This document shows, in pieces, positions 6,283 through 13,570 of a stretch of 13,570 nucleotides of DNA. A model generated the notes under the pieces. That model did no database searches. It saw nothing but the letters and a program-made list of their open reading frames with translations, and had not been told where the DNA came from. How positions within the stretch are numbered: the first letter of the stretch is position 1; the number at the start of each line of letters is the position of its first letter. Both the position numbers and the translations under genes were made by a program. Origin of the DNA: UBA4951 sp963652335 (lineage in GTDB: Bacteria; Bacillota_I; Bacilli_A; RFN20; CAG-826); assembly GCA_963652335.1 (NCBI GenBank), contig CAVJSS010000018.1, positions 1 to 13,570 on the forward strand, in the 5' to 3' direction.

Positions 6283-7176
6283 TCATTTTAAACCATTAAG
6301 ATATTTGATGCATGAGGTGGCGGCCGTAGCGCCTTCCCCTGCCGCAGTTACCACTTGTTTTAATTTCTTATCCAAGATGTCTCCGGCGGCATAAAGACCC
6401 TTAACGTTGGTCTCCTGGTCTTGATTTGCCTTTATGAATCCTTTGTTTAATTCGATTCCGATATTAGAAAGGAACGAAGAGGCTGATTTGGGACCGTTCA
6501 AAGGAAATACGGCTTTGACGTCGATATTTTTGCCATTGACCAAAATCGATGTTACTTTCTCATCCCCTTTTATCTCATTTAAATCAGAATCTTCCAAGAT
6601 GGTGATACGCTTATCGTTTTTCAAAGCGTTCAAGGCCTTGTCGCTGCCTTTCAATTTATTTAGGCAAACGAAAACAAGCTCTGAAGAAAGCGGAGCAAGA
6701 TAAAGAGCTTCCTCGATGGCTTCATCGCCATTCCCGAAAACCGCCATCTTCTCACCCTTGAAGAATCTTCCGTCGCAAGTAGCGCAATAGCTAACGCCCT
6801 TGCCCAAAAATTCTTTTTCGCCTTTGACGGAAGGGGTGAACGTTATGCCCGTTGCGACTATGACCGCTTTAGATTCATATGAATCCATATCGGTTTTGGT
6901 TATGAAGCGATTGCCTTCTTTGCTGACAGACATTACGTTGCCATATGTTGTTTCGACGCCTAATGCCGAAGCCGAATCAATGAAAGCGTTGGCTAATTCC
7001 ATCCCAGAAACCGATTTGAATCCAGGATAATTTTCAATGCGAGGCAAAGTGTTCAATCTGCCGCCTGGGGCACCTTTATCGATGATGATGAATTTGTGCG
7101 AAGATCTAGCCAAATAGGTGGCTGCGCTTAATCCAGCCGCCCCTGCTCCGATTATAACCACATCAGTTTGCGTCAT
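6283..7176 (-). CDS. trxB: thioredoxin reductase-like flavoprotein
   Basis: TrxR-type enzymes pass electrons from a pyridine nucleotide through FAD and a CxxC to thioredoxin. The FAD domain is clear: GAGAAG (10-15), GGRLNTLPRIENYPGF (38-53), VATG (107-110) and the C-terminal GLYAAGDI (260-267) with QVVTAAGEGATAA. The redox motif CATC is intact at 131-134. The second dinucleotide site is odd: the Gly-rich motif reads GNGDEA (148-153) instead of GGGxSA, and the usual HRRxxxR that binds the NADPH 2'-phosphate is replaced by CLNKLKG (171-177). NADPH use is therefore doubtful; NADH or another donor is possible. I chose ATG 7176 (297 aa): AAAAGAGG lies upstream and it overlaps lgt by 14 nt. The longer 307-residue start lacks a site. 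Confidence 0.88.
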   Translation of the reverse strand: MTQTDVVIIGAGAAGLSAATYLARSSHKFIIIDKGAPGGRLNTLPRIENYPGFKSVSGMELANAFIDSASALGVETTYGNVMSVSKEGNRFITKTDMDSYESKAVIVATGITFTPSVKGEKEFLGKGVSYCATCDGRFFKGEKMAVFGNGDEAIEEALYLAPLSSELVFVCLNKLKGSDKALNALKNDKRITILEDSDLNEIKGDEKVTSILVNGKNIDVKAVFPLNGPKSASSFLSNIGIELNKGFIKANQDQETNVKGLYAAGDILDKKLKQVVTAAGEGATAATSCIKYLNGLK

Positions 7177-8938
7177 TTTTTGCCTCTTTTCTGGCCTTGA
7201 TGGCATTTTTGATAGTTGGCATAAGCATCATCGCGCCTATGGCGATAATGAAAATGCCGATCATCGCATAGATAGCAAATCCGTACGAATTCGAATAGCT
7301 GTATTTTTCACTTGAAGGATTTATCCATTTAGAGCCGCCCAAGAACAAGATCGTGGATGTGAGCGTTATAACGATTGAAGACGAAATTAGATAGGCCTTC
7401 CACTTTTTCATAAATCCTGTTGCTATCAAAATCACACCACCCATAAGCATCAATATCCAAGCTGCAAGGTGCAACGAATCGGAATTGGAAAACATCATTT
7501 GAAATCCACTATAGGAGCCAATGTATTCAACTTCCGAAGAAGTTTTGATTTCGCCGATCGATACGGAAGGAGCAGCCAACAGAGCAGTTCCCAAAATAGC
7601 TAAGCCACCGCCAATCGAAGGCGTGACGAATTCCTTGTGATTCTCCTTCTTATCGTAAGAGAGAAGCTGGATGATGATAATCATCCCAATGCCGATCAAT
7701 ATATACATCAAAGAATTAATGACAGACCAAGCGTTATCGCTTCCCATGTTGAAGCTGGGATCCCTGAATGGCTCCATTATAAAACGAACAATGCCGTACC
7801 AAATAAAGTAAGAAGCGGCAAGTTCTCCGCCCTTAAGCCATTTTTTTAGCCCTTTCCCTATCCCATAGCGGATGATGAAATATCCGGCGATATTGATCAT
7901 CCCTTCGATCAAGAACAAAGGAGCATAAATCTGCCCTGCATCAAGGACGATTGAGCCAGAATTGGATACCGCCATCTGATTGGCGATCCAGCTAGGCAGC
8001 CATTGCCAACCGGAAGCCAATTCAACGGCCCGTCCATAAACTTCGCAATTGAAGAAATTGCCCCATCTTCCTATGGCTTGGGCAATGAGGATGGAAGGGA
8101 TACAGACATCCATCGCAAAGGAAAGTTTGACGTATTTTCTTCTGAAAATGATGAAGAGTATGCCGGCTAAGGCACCGAATGCCGCACCGCCCAAAATCGT
8201 AAGCCCTCCATCCCAAATCGCGAAAACCTCACCAAACGATCTTCCTTTGAACATGCGTTCCCAATTGCCGACCACATACCAAATTCGGGCGCCGATTATC
8301 CCAGCCGGGAAAGCAATCAAAACCAGATTGTCCAAGATATTATGCTTGCCATATTTAAGATAAAACTGCCTGTCGCATATGCAATAAACCACAAAAACCC
8401 CGAAAACGATGATCATCCCATAAAAGGTAAGGCGGAACTTTCCCGTCGGTTCGCCAACTCGATATAACTTGAGAACGCCGTTCAAAACGGTTATCCCACA
8501 AGGCAAAGGATATTCCAAATAAGGGGCGAATCCTTCGCCAAAGACTATCAATCCAGCAAACAAAGGCAATAAGGAGGCAAGGCACAAAATAGAAAAGAAC
8601 TTCTTGGTCTTATCTTCGATTGCCGATTCCCTATAGCGGAAGGAAAAGCCAGAGAACAACGCCGAAATGCCAAACCCGAAGAAGAAGCCACCCAAAGCCG
8701 CCATAGCCATACGACCAGACCGATCGTTGATCCAAGACGGATTCGCTATGAAAGCGCCGATAAAAGCCAATAAGACTCCTGCTCCAGAAGCAAATATCAA
8801 AGATCCGATCAAAATCCAATCTTTTTTATTCAAAGATTTAATGGCTTTTTCCTTACAGATTTTCCTTTCGTAATAGAGTTTGAAAATAACGGATCCAAGG
8901 AAGACCACCGTTCCGATTATTGCAAGCGCGATTCCCAT
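7163..8938 (-). CDS. lgt: prolipoprotein diacylglyceryl transferase with extra membrane domains at both ends
   Basis: Lgt moves diacylglycerol from phosphatidylglycerol to the lipobox Cys of prolipoproteins at the membrane. The transferase core occupies about residues 150-425: TFYGM (Tyr173, as E. coli Tyr26), GARIWYV (216-222), GRWGNFFNCEVYG (290-302; Arg291, Asn294, Glu299 and Gly302 as E. coli Arg143, Asn146, Glu151 and Gly154) and YGIVRFIMEPFR (Tyr381, Arg385 and Glu389 as Tyr235, Arg239 and Glu243). The segment GGLTILGG has Leu249 where E. coli has His103. The protein is twice the usual ~280 residues. About 145 extra N-terminal residues carry four likely spans (2-22, 41-66, 78-98, 113-134), and about 165 C-terminal residues carry three or four (442-460, 490-508, 515-534, 553-575). 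ATG shares one base with the uvrA stop (TAATG), with AAAGGA 9 nt upstream. Confidence 0.9.
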   Translation of the reverse strand: MGIALAIIGTVVFLGSVIFKLYYERKICKEKAIKSLNKKDWILIGSLIFASGAGVLLAFIGAFIANPSWINDRSGRMAMAALGGFFFGFGISALFSGFSFRYRESAIEDKTKKFFSILCLASLLPLFAGLIVFGEGFAPYLEYPLPCGITVLNGVLKLYRVGEPTGKFRLTFYGMIIVFGVFVVYCICDRQFYLKYGKHNILDNLVLIAFPAGIIGARIWYVVGNWERMFKGRSFGEVFAIWDGGLTILGGAAFGALAGILFIIFRRKYVKLSFAMDVCIPSILIAQAIGRWGNFFNCEVYGRAVELASGWQWLPSWIANQMAVSNSGSIVLDAGQIYAPLFLIEGMINIAGYFIIRYGIGKGLKKWLKGGELAASYFIWYGIVRFIMEPFRDPSFNMGSDNAWSVINSLMYILIGIGMIIIIQLLSYDKKENHKEFVTPSIGGGLAILGTALLAAPSVSIGEIKTSSEVEYIGSYSGFQMMFSNSDSLHLAAWILMLMGGVILIATGFMKKWKAYLISSSIVITLTSTILFLGGSKWINPSSEKYSYSNSYGFAIYAMIGIFIIAIGAMMLMPTIKNAIKARKEAKNDAN

Positions 8939-11781
8939 TATTTCTTGTCCTTTCCAAGCAACGGCTTAAGGTATTTTCCGGTATAACTATTTGGATTGGA
9001 AGCAACCTCCTCTGGGGTTCCCTTAGCCACCAACTGACCTCCCCGATCCCCACCTTCTGGACCCAAATCGATTATATAGTCAGCTACTTTTATCATATCG
9101 AGATTGTGCTCGATGACGATAACGGTATCTCCATGATCAACCAACGATTGAAGGACTTTGGTCAAACGATTGACATCGTCGCTATGCAAACCGGTCGTCG
9201 GTTCGTCAAGGATATAAACGGTTTTGCCGGTCGGCCTACGTTGCAATTCGTTAGCCAGTTTGACGCGTTGGGCTTCCCCGCCCGATAAGGTCGTTGCGGC
9301 TTGCCCCAATTTTATATAACCTAGCCCAACGTCATTCAGAGTTTTTATCGAATGATGGATTTTTGGCCTGTTTTCGAAGAACTTCAATGCATCTTCGATT
9401 CTCATTTCCAGAACATCATATATGTTTTTGCCTTTGTAGTAACAGGCTAGAGTTTCTTCGTTATACCTATGCCCGTTGCATTCATCGCATTTGACATATA
9501 CATCAGGCAAAAAATTCATCGGGACGACCATTACGCCTGCCCCACCGCATTTCTCGCATCTTCCTCCCGGAACATTGAAAGAAAAACGAGATTTGTCAAA
9601 GCCTTTGGCTCTGGCTTCTTCGGTTTCGGCGAACAAAGCACGGATATCGTCGAAGACCTTGGTGTAAGTCGCCGGATTGCTCCTGGGAGTCCTGCCAATC
9701 GGTTCTTGGGTGATTTGAACCAGCTTATCGATATTCGATAGGCCTTCTATCGATTTATATTTGCCAGGAATGACGTCGGGATTTTTGTTTATCTTGCTTT
9801 CTATCGCTTTGGCCAAGGTCTCGTTTATCAATGACGATTTGCCAGATCCGGAAACGCCGGTAACCAAAACGAGTTCGTTAAGAGGAATCTCGACATCGAT
9901 GTTTTTGAGGTTATGGCACTGGGCTCCTTTGATGATTAGCTTTTTGCCATTTCCTTTTCGCCTCGTCTTAGGAACTTCGATCTTTTTCTCGCCGGAAAGG
10001 TATTTTCCGGTTATGGATTCTTTCGAAGCGATTATGTCATCAACCGTGCCAGTGGCCACTATATTGCCCCCATGAACGCCGGCCCCAGGGCCTATATCAA
10101 CGATATAATCAGCCACCCTTACGGTATCTTCGTCATGTTCGACCACGATAAGCGTATTGCCTAAATCCCTCATTTCCTTAAGGGTGGCGATAAGTTTGTC
10201 GTTGTCCCTTTGATGAAGGCCGATCGACGGCTCGTCCAAAACATAAAGGACGCCAGTCAACTTTGATCCGATTTGAGTCGCTAAGCGAATACGCTGGGCC
10301 TCTCCTCCGGAAAGAGTCATGGCCATCCTGTTTAATGTCAGATAATCCAATCCGACATCGGAAAGGAATTTGGCGCGGTTTCTGATTTCCTTAAGCACCA
10401 TAGAAGCGATTTTTTTGTCGCTTTCAGACAAGGATGACTCGACTTCGTCTATATACGAAAGGAGGTTCTTGACCGACAACTCGGTCACTTCATAAATGTT
10501 TTTGCCGTTTATCAAAACCGACAAAGCGGATTCGTTCAATCTAGCGCCATGGCAAGTATGACATTCATCGTCACGCATGAAGCTTTCGTAATATTCACGC
10601 ATCCATTTTGAGTTGGTCGATAGATAGAGCCTTTCGATTTTGGCTTTAACGCCTTCGATGACGCCGGTTTTATGCATTTTGTTGCCGTTAATCGTCTTAA
10701 TATATCTATCGATCGGCTTCTTTGATCCGTTGAGCAAAATGTCTTTTTGCTCTTTGCTAAGATCTTTCCAAGGCTTATTCAAAGGAATGTCATATGATTT
10801 GCAAAGCAAAACGAAATCTTGCCATTCAACCTTGTCGGAATTGACTATCGATTTAAAATAACGGATCGCTCCTTGCTCCAAAGTCTTATTTGGATCCGGA
10901 ACCAACAAATCGACAGACACTGACCTATTTATGCCTAAGCCATTGCAATCAGGACACGCTCCCAAAATGGCATTAAAGGAGAAAAGCCTAGGCTCAAGTT
11001 CGGGAACGGAGAACCCACATTCCGGACAAGTGTGATTGGAAGAAACGAGCCTTTCAGAATTTTCGGTTAGCAAAATGACTTCTCCATGTCCCCAGTCCAA
11101 GGCTAATTCGATGTCTTCGAAACAACGAGATCTAGCCTCTGGCTTGACGATCAGCCTATCAATGACGATATCGATGTCATGACGTTTGTTTTTATCAAGG
11201 CCATTGGCTTCTTCGAGCAGCACCATTCGATTATCGATTCTAGCTCTTACGAAGCCTTGGCTCATAAGCTTGGAAATGGTTTCCTTATGCGTTCCTTTTT
11301 CGTGTTTGATTATAGGAGACAAAATTTGAAGTCTGGTCCCAATTTCATAATCCATCGCGATATCCGTTATCGCGTTTTTGGAAAAACTAACGATCGGTCG
11401 ATTATGTTTGCGACAATAAGGCACGCCGACACGAGCGAACAACAATCTTAAAAAATCATATATCTCGGTAACCGTTCCGACCGTGGAACGAGGGTTATGG
11501 GAAGTGGTTTTTTGATCGATCGAAATGGCTGGCGACAATCCTTCGATGCTATCGACATCCGGTTTCTCGACTCCGCCTAGAAATTGTCTGGCGTAAGGAG
11601 AAAGCGATTCGACATATCGCCTTTGCCCTTCGGCATAAATCGTATCAAAAGCCAATGTCGTTTTCCCAGAACCAGAAAGACCGGTGAAGACAGTCAAAGA
11701 ATCTTTGGGTATCTCCAAATTAACGTTTTTGAGATTATTTTGCCTAGCGCCTTTGACGACGATCGATCTTTTGCTGTCCAT
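8938..11781 (-). CDS. uvrA: excinuclease ABC subunit A
   Basis: UvrA scans DNA for bulky damage as a dimer and loads UvrB in nucleotide-excision repair. The 947 residues hold two complete ABC ATPase halves. The first has Walker A GLSGSGKTT (34-42), signature LSGGEAQR (490-497) and Walker B VLDEP. The second has Walker A GVSGSGKSS (642-650), signature LSGGEAQR (832-839) and ILDEP. The zinc modules are intact: Cys252/255 with Cys276/279, and Cys742/745 with Cys765/768, plus the CHTCHGARLN segment at 407-416. The start is the only plausible one: family homology begins at residue 7 and upstream codons in frame are stops. It has no Shine-Dalgarno site, and the ATG lies inside an inverted repeat with a -10 box in its loop. 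UvrB is not in the window. Confidence 0.98.
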   Translation of the reverse strand: MDSKRSIVVKGARQNNLKNVNLEIPKDSLTVFTGLSGSGKTTLAFDTIYAEGQRRYVESLSPYARQFLGGVEKPDVDSIEGLSPAISIDQKTTSHNPRSTVGTVTEIYDFLRLLFARVGVPYCRKHNRPIVSFSKNAITDIAMDYEIGTRLQILSPIIKHEKGTHKETISKLMSQGFVRARIDNRMVLLEEANGLDKNKRHDIDIVIDRLIVKPEARSRCFEDIELALDWGHGEVILLTENSERLVSSNHTCPECGFSVPELEPRLFSFNAILGACPDCNGLGINRSVSVDLLVPDPNKTLEQGAIRYFKSIVNSDKVEWQDFVLLCKSYDIPLNKPWKDLSKEQKDILLNGSKKPIDRYIKTINGNKMHKTGVIEGVKAKIERLYLSTNSKWMREYYESFMRDDECHTCHGARLNESALSVLINGKNIYEVTELSVKNLLSYIDEVESSLSESDKKIASMVLKEIRNRAKFLSDVGLDYLTLNRMAMTLSGGEAQRIRLATQIGSKLTGVLYVLDEPSIGLHQRDNDKLIATLKEMRDLGNTLIVVEHDEDTVRVADYIVDIGPGAGVHGGNIVATGTVDDIIASKESITGKYLSGEKKIEVPKTRRKGNGKKLIIKGAQCHNLKNIDVEIPLNELVLVTGVSGSGKSSLINETLAKAIESKINKNPDVIPGKYKSIEGLSNIDKLVQITQEPIGRTPRSNPATYTKVFDDIRALFAETEEARAKGFDKSRFSFNVPGGRCEKCGGAGVMVVPMNFLPDVYVKCDECNGHRYNEETLACYYKGKNIYDVLEMRIEDALKFFENRPKIHHSIKTLNDVGLGYIKLGQAATTLSGGEAQRVKLANELQRRPTGKTVYILDEPTTGLHSDDVNRLTKVLQSLVDHGDTVIVIEHNLDMIKVADYIIDLGPEGGDRGGQLVAKGTPEEVASNPNSYTGKYLKPLLGKDKK

Positions 11782-11804
11782 ACCCCGCTATTATAACGGG
11801 GTAT
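11780..11804 (-). promoter_or_regulatory. uvrA promoter inside an inverted repeat that includes the start codon
   Basis: ATACCCCG (11780-11787) and CGGGGTAT (11797-11804) are perfect 8-bp arms around a 9-nt loop. On the minus strand the loop contains a perfect -10 TATAAT (11790-11795). The expected start, about 7 nt further, falls within 0-3 nt of the uvrA ATG, so the mRNA would be leaderless or nearly so. No good -35 is seen at 16-18 bp. Confidence 0.5.
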
Positions 11805-11809
11805 TTCGA

Positions 11810-11831
11810 TAACGCACGCATTATGCACGCA
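11810..11831. repeat. tandem 11-bp direct repeat at the uvrA -35 position
   Basis: TAACGCACGCA (11810-11820) is followed at once by TTATGCACGCA (11821-11831), 9 of 11 bases identical. The pair covers the place where the -35 of the predicted uvrA promoter would lie, so it could be a protein-binding site. One helical turn separates the two copies. Confidence 0.4.
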
Positions 11832-11850
11832 ACGATGTCATTTCGGCGTG

Positions 11851-12804
11851 TCAGAACATATCAAAATCGATATGTTTAAGGCTTAGAGCGTGACGAAAAA
11901 CGCTACGCTCGCTCTTTTGCAAAATATGCGCCAATCTCGTTAGATTCAGCTTTTGCTTGCTGAATATCCTCATCATCAGCATCCCTTTGGCCGTCTTAAG
12001 TTCTCCGAAATTGAATTTATATGCATCCAGTTTTGCTATGCAACGGTTCCACGTTTTTTCTTTTTCTTCCAAATCTTGTAGGGTCTTGCTTATTTCATTA
12101 AATAATCGTTCTAAGACAATTTCCAAATAATCGTTTAAATCAAAAGAAGATTCAGCCCGTTTGAAAGATAAAAAATATGATTTTTGCTGATTAAGAAAAG
12201 ACGCCGCAAACTTCATTCCGAGAAATTCGTACGGCGTCCCTTCTAGGTTTTTGTATATTTGATATCTTCCGATCACCCCATTCATCGAACGATAAGGATG
12301 AATGAATTCAAACAAGAAATGTCGGACCAGCGACCATATCAATCGGTCTTCATTTCGGAATCGGCCATCTAATTCCTCCAGCTTGGCGATTGCAGATCCT
12401 ATATCCTTGTCATTCTTGCAAGGCGAGCTTGTGGAAAAGCCTGCTTTCAAAGAAAGATTTTTAATTGGACTGGTTCTAATTTCGGTCGGTATCGGCTTAT
12501 TTTTCAAATAAAGCCATTCCAATCTTCTTAAATATGGATAGTTATCCAAAAAGCAAGAACATGAAATTTCATGCAAAAGGCAAGAACGTTGATATTCTTT
12601 TTTCACAATTGGGCCTAGCCTATTTAGGATCTTCTCTATTTGATATAGGCCGATGGTTATCCTTTCCTTAAGCATCTGCAATGATGGGGAATACGAATAA
12701 TAAAATTCGTAGCCCGAAAAAGAAAAACGACGAGCACCGCTTAAAAGAGCTCGCCTTTTCTTTTCTTCGCTTTCCGAAGAAACAAATGTTGTTCGATAAG
12801 TCAT
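11851..12804 (-). CDS. divergent Fic-fold protein
   Basis: Fic proteins usually transfer AMP from ATP to a hydroxyl side chain of a target protein. The family core motif is HPFx(D/E)GNGRxxR. Here residues 169-180 read HPYRSMNGVIGR: the catalytic His169, Asn175, Gly176 and last Arg180 remain, but the metal-binding acid is Ser173, the first Gly is Met174 and the first Arg is Val177. Upstream, EISCSCFLDN (79-88) matches the N-terminal inhibitory helix (S/T)xxxE(G/N) except for Asp87. The C-terminus (about 270-317) looks like a winged helix. At 317 residues the size suits class II Fic proteins. The ribosome site is AAAGGGG, 5 nt before ATG. Stretches such as 12061-12180 are only 27-28% G+C by hand count, below the neighbours, which suggests transfer or relaxed constraint. 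It could be a non-AMPylating or decaying Fic. Confidence 0.72.
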   Translation of the reverse strand: MTYRTTFVSSESEEKKRRALLSGARRFSFSGYEFYYSYSPSLQMLKERITIGLYQIEKILNRLGPIVKKEYQRSCLLHEISCSCFLDNYPYLRRLEWLYLKNKPIPTEIRTSPIKNLSLKAGFSTSSPCKNDKDIGSAIAKLEELDGRFRNEDRLIWSLVRHFLFEFIHPYRSMNGVIGRYQIYKNLEGTPYEFLGMKFAASFLNQQKSYFLSFKRAESSFDLNDYLEIVLERLFNEISKTLQDLEEKEKTWNRCIAKLDAYKFNFGELKTAKGMLMMRIFSKQKLNLTRLAHILQKSERSVFRHALSLKHIDFDMF

Positions 12805-12995
12805 ACTTACCCCTTTTTGGAATAAGCATAAGCCTTAAATCAACCGATAAGCGGTTATTCATTGAATGTTTGTAAAAGAACTTAAGCCGATAAAAGGTGT
12901 TGCACTTGAATCGTTTTTCTACAAACTTATGGTTACAGGCTGAAATAGCTTGTGAATAAGCAAAGCCAATAGCAAAATGACAAAGAGGCTTTCCT
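12805..12995. other. divergent intergenic region between fic and the ATPase remnant
   Basis: No gene or RNA is recognised in these 191 bp. AACCG/CGGTT (12842-12856) is a short hairpin. GTTTGTA (12868-12874) and TACAAAC (12920-12926) are an inverted pair 45 bp apart. GAATAAGCATAAGCC (12819-12833) and GAATAAGCAAAGCC (12952-12965) are near-direct repeats next to each gene start. A possible plus-strand promoter is TTGAAT with TATGGT at 16 bp spacing (about 12906-12933). I could not find a good promoter for fic. Confidence 0.35.
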
Positions 12996-13521
12996 ATGGA
13001 AGGCGAGAAGAAATACATAAATAGGCTGTTTGATAAAGAACTTGAATTCTATATGCGAAGCGTAGGGGCTGTTCAAGTAGTTGGACCTAAGTGGTGTGGG
13101 AAATCGACAACTGCCAAAAGACACGCCAAAACCGTCGTCGATTTATTGAAGAAAAAGAATCGTGACCAATATGTGCGTTTGGCCAAGGAAGCACCAGAAG
13201 TTTTGCTTAACATAGGGCCAAAACCAATTCTAATAGACGAATGGCAGATTATTTCATTTATTTCGAATTCGCTAAAGAAGCCATAGATGACTCTTCCTCT
13301 TTTGGCCAGTATATCTTAACCGGCAGCGTAACTGACAATAGCAAAAGCGACGAAATAGCCGGGGCGAAAACGAAAAGCATACGGGAACTGGCCGAGTTAT
13401 CAAAAGAACGATGAGAACCATGTCTCTCTACGAAAGCGGAGATAGCAACGGAAAAGTATCCCTATCCGATTTGGAAAAAGGCATATTCAAGCCTTCGGTC
13501 TCAGACAAAACGATTTATTAA
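12996..13521 (+). pseudogene. broken AAA-type ATPase of the AAA_14/DUF4143 family
   Basis: This family consists of P-loop ATPases with a DUF4143 C-terminal domain, often multicopy in gut Bacillota; their role is unknown. The first 84 residues are good: Walker A GPKWCGKST (30-38), where WCGKS is a hallmark, and Walker B ILIDEWQ (78-84). After DEWQ (13236-13247) the frame stops at 13284-13286. The family continues in frame +2 as FAKEAIDD...FGQYILTGSV (about 13265-13332), then in a third frame from 13378 as HTGTGRV, RTMSLYESGDSNG and VSLSDLEKG, ending at TAA 13519-13521. Two frame changes plus lost residues after DEWQ make this a pseudogene, or an assembly error at a contig end. AAAGAGG lies 7 nt before ATG. 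I recognise nothing in 13522-13570. Confidence 0.85.
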
Positions 13522-13570
13522 AGAATTCCCAATTTTCGCCACTATAGGTCGAGTATTTTAACGATATCTT

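Noticed and set aside
8049..8363. 104-codon plus-strand open frame
   Set aside because: It is antisense to the conserved Lgt core, with no start signal.
11854..11862. GAACATATC, resembling half of a Bacillota LexA (SOS) box upstream of uvrA
   Set aside because: Only one half-site is present; the inverted GTTC half is missing, and it lies inside the 3' end of fic, about 70 bp from the uvrA start.
12668..13018. 116-codon minus-strand open frame across the divergent region
   Set aside because: It overlaps fic in another frame and the ATPase start on the other strand, and has no ribosome site or domain.

Overview
The window is chromosomal DNA from a low-to-moderate G+C Gram-positive bacterium (Bacillota). 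The 16S 5' end, the rRNA leader sequence, the strong Shine-Dalgarno sites and the gene order all fit. The lipobox lipoprotein with its own Lgt, the Mollicute-like Pgk insertion and the missing regulators suggest a streamlined lineage near Erysipelotrichia/RF39/Mollicutes. That placement is an inference. Tryptophan is encoded by TGG and TGA is used as a stop, so the code is standard.

Layout: almost every gene is on the minus strand. Read in the direction of transcription (right to left) the order is: a divergent Fic-fold protein (11851-12804); a tightly coupled run uvrA, lgt, trxB, whiA and a small XRE regulator (11781 to 5111, with overlaps of 1, 14 and 29 nt and one 4-nt gap); gap (3963-5018) with its own extended -10 promoter and terminator; a lipoprotein of unknown function (2631-3839) with its own terminator; pgk-tpiA (504-2500) with a promoter that resembles the gap promoter, ending in a terminator; then two tandem rRNA promoters and the first ~58 nt of a 16S gene leaving the left edge. 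On the right, on the plus strand, a DUF4143-type ATPase gene is broken by two frame changes (12996-13521).

How the genes work together: GapA, Pgk and TpiA are consecutive steps of lower glycolysis. Lgt attaches diacylglycerol to lipoproteins such as the one encoded between gap and pgk. The block reproduces in miniature the B. subtilis order uvrA ... lgt ... trxB ... whiA ... cggR-gapA-pgk-tpiA, but hprK, rapZ, glmR (yvcK), crh and cggR are absent from their usual places and an 83-residue XRE protein sits where cggR would be.

Most worth a second look: the XRE gene in the cggR position together with matched gap and pgk promoters; an Lgt of 591 residues with extra membrane domains at both ends and Leu in place of the usual His; a TrxB-like protein lacking the NADPH HRR motif; a Fic protein altered in both its catalytic and its inhibitory motifs; a uvrA start codon lying inside an inverted repeat whose loop is a perfect -10 box; and a cluster of alternating purine-pyrimidine tracts just upstream of the rRNA promoters. 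I do not see a clear defence island, CRISPR array or complete mobile element.
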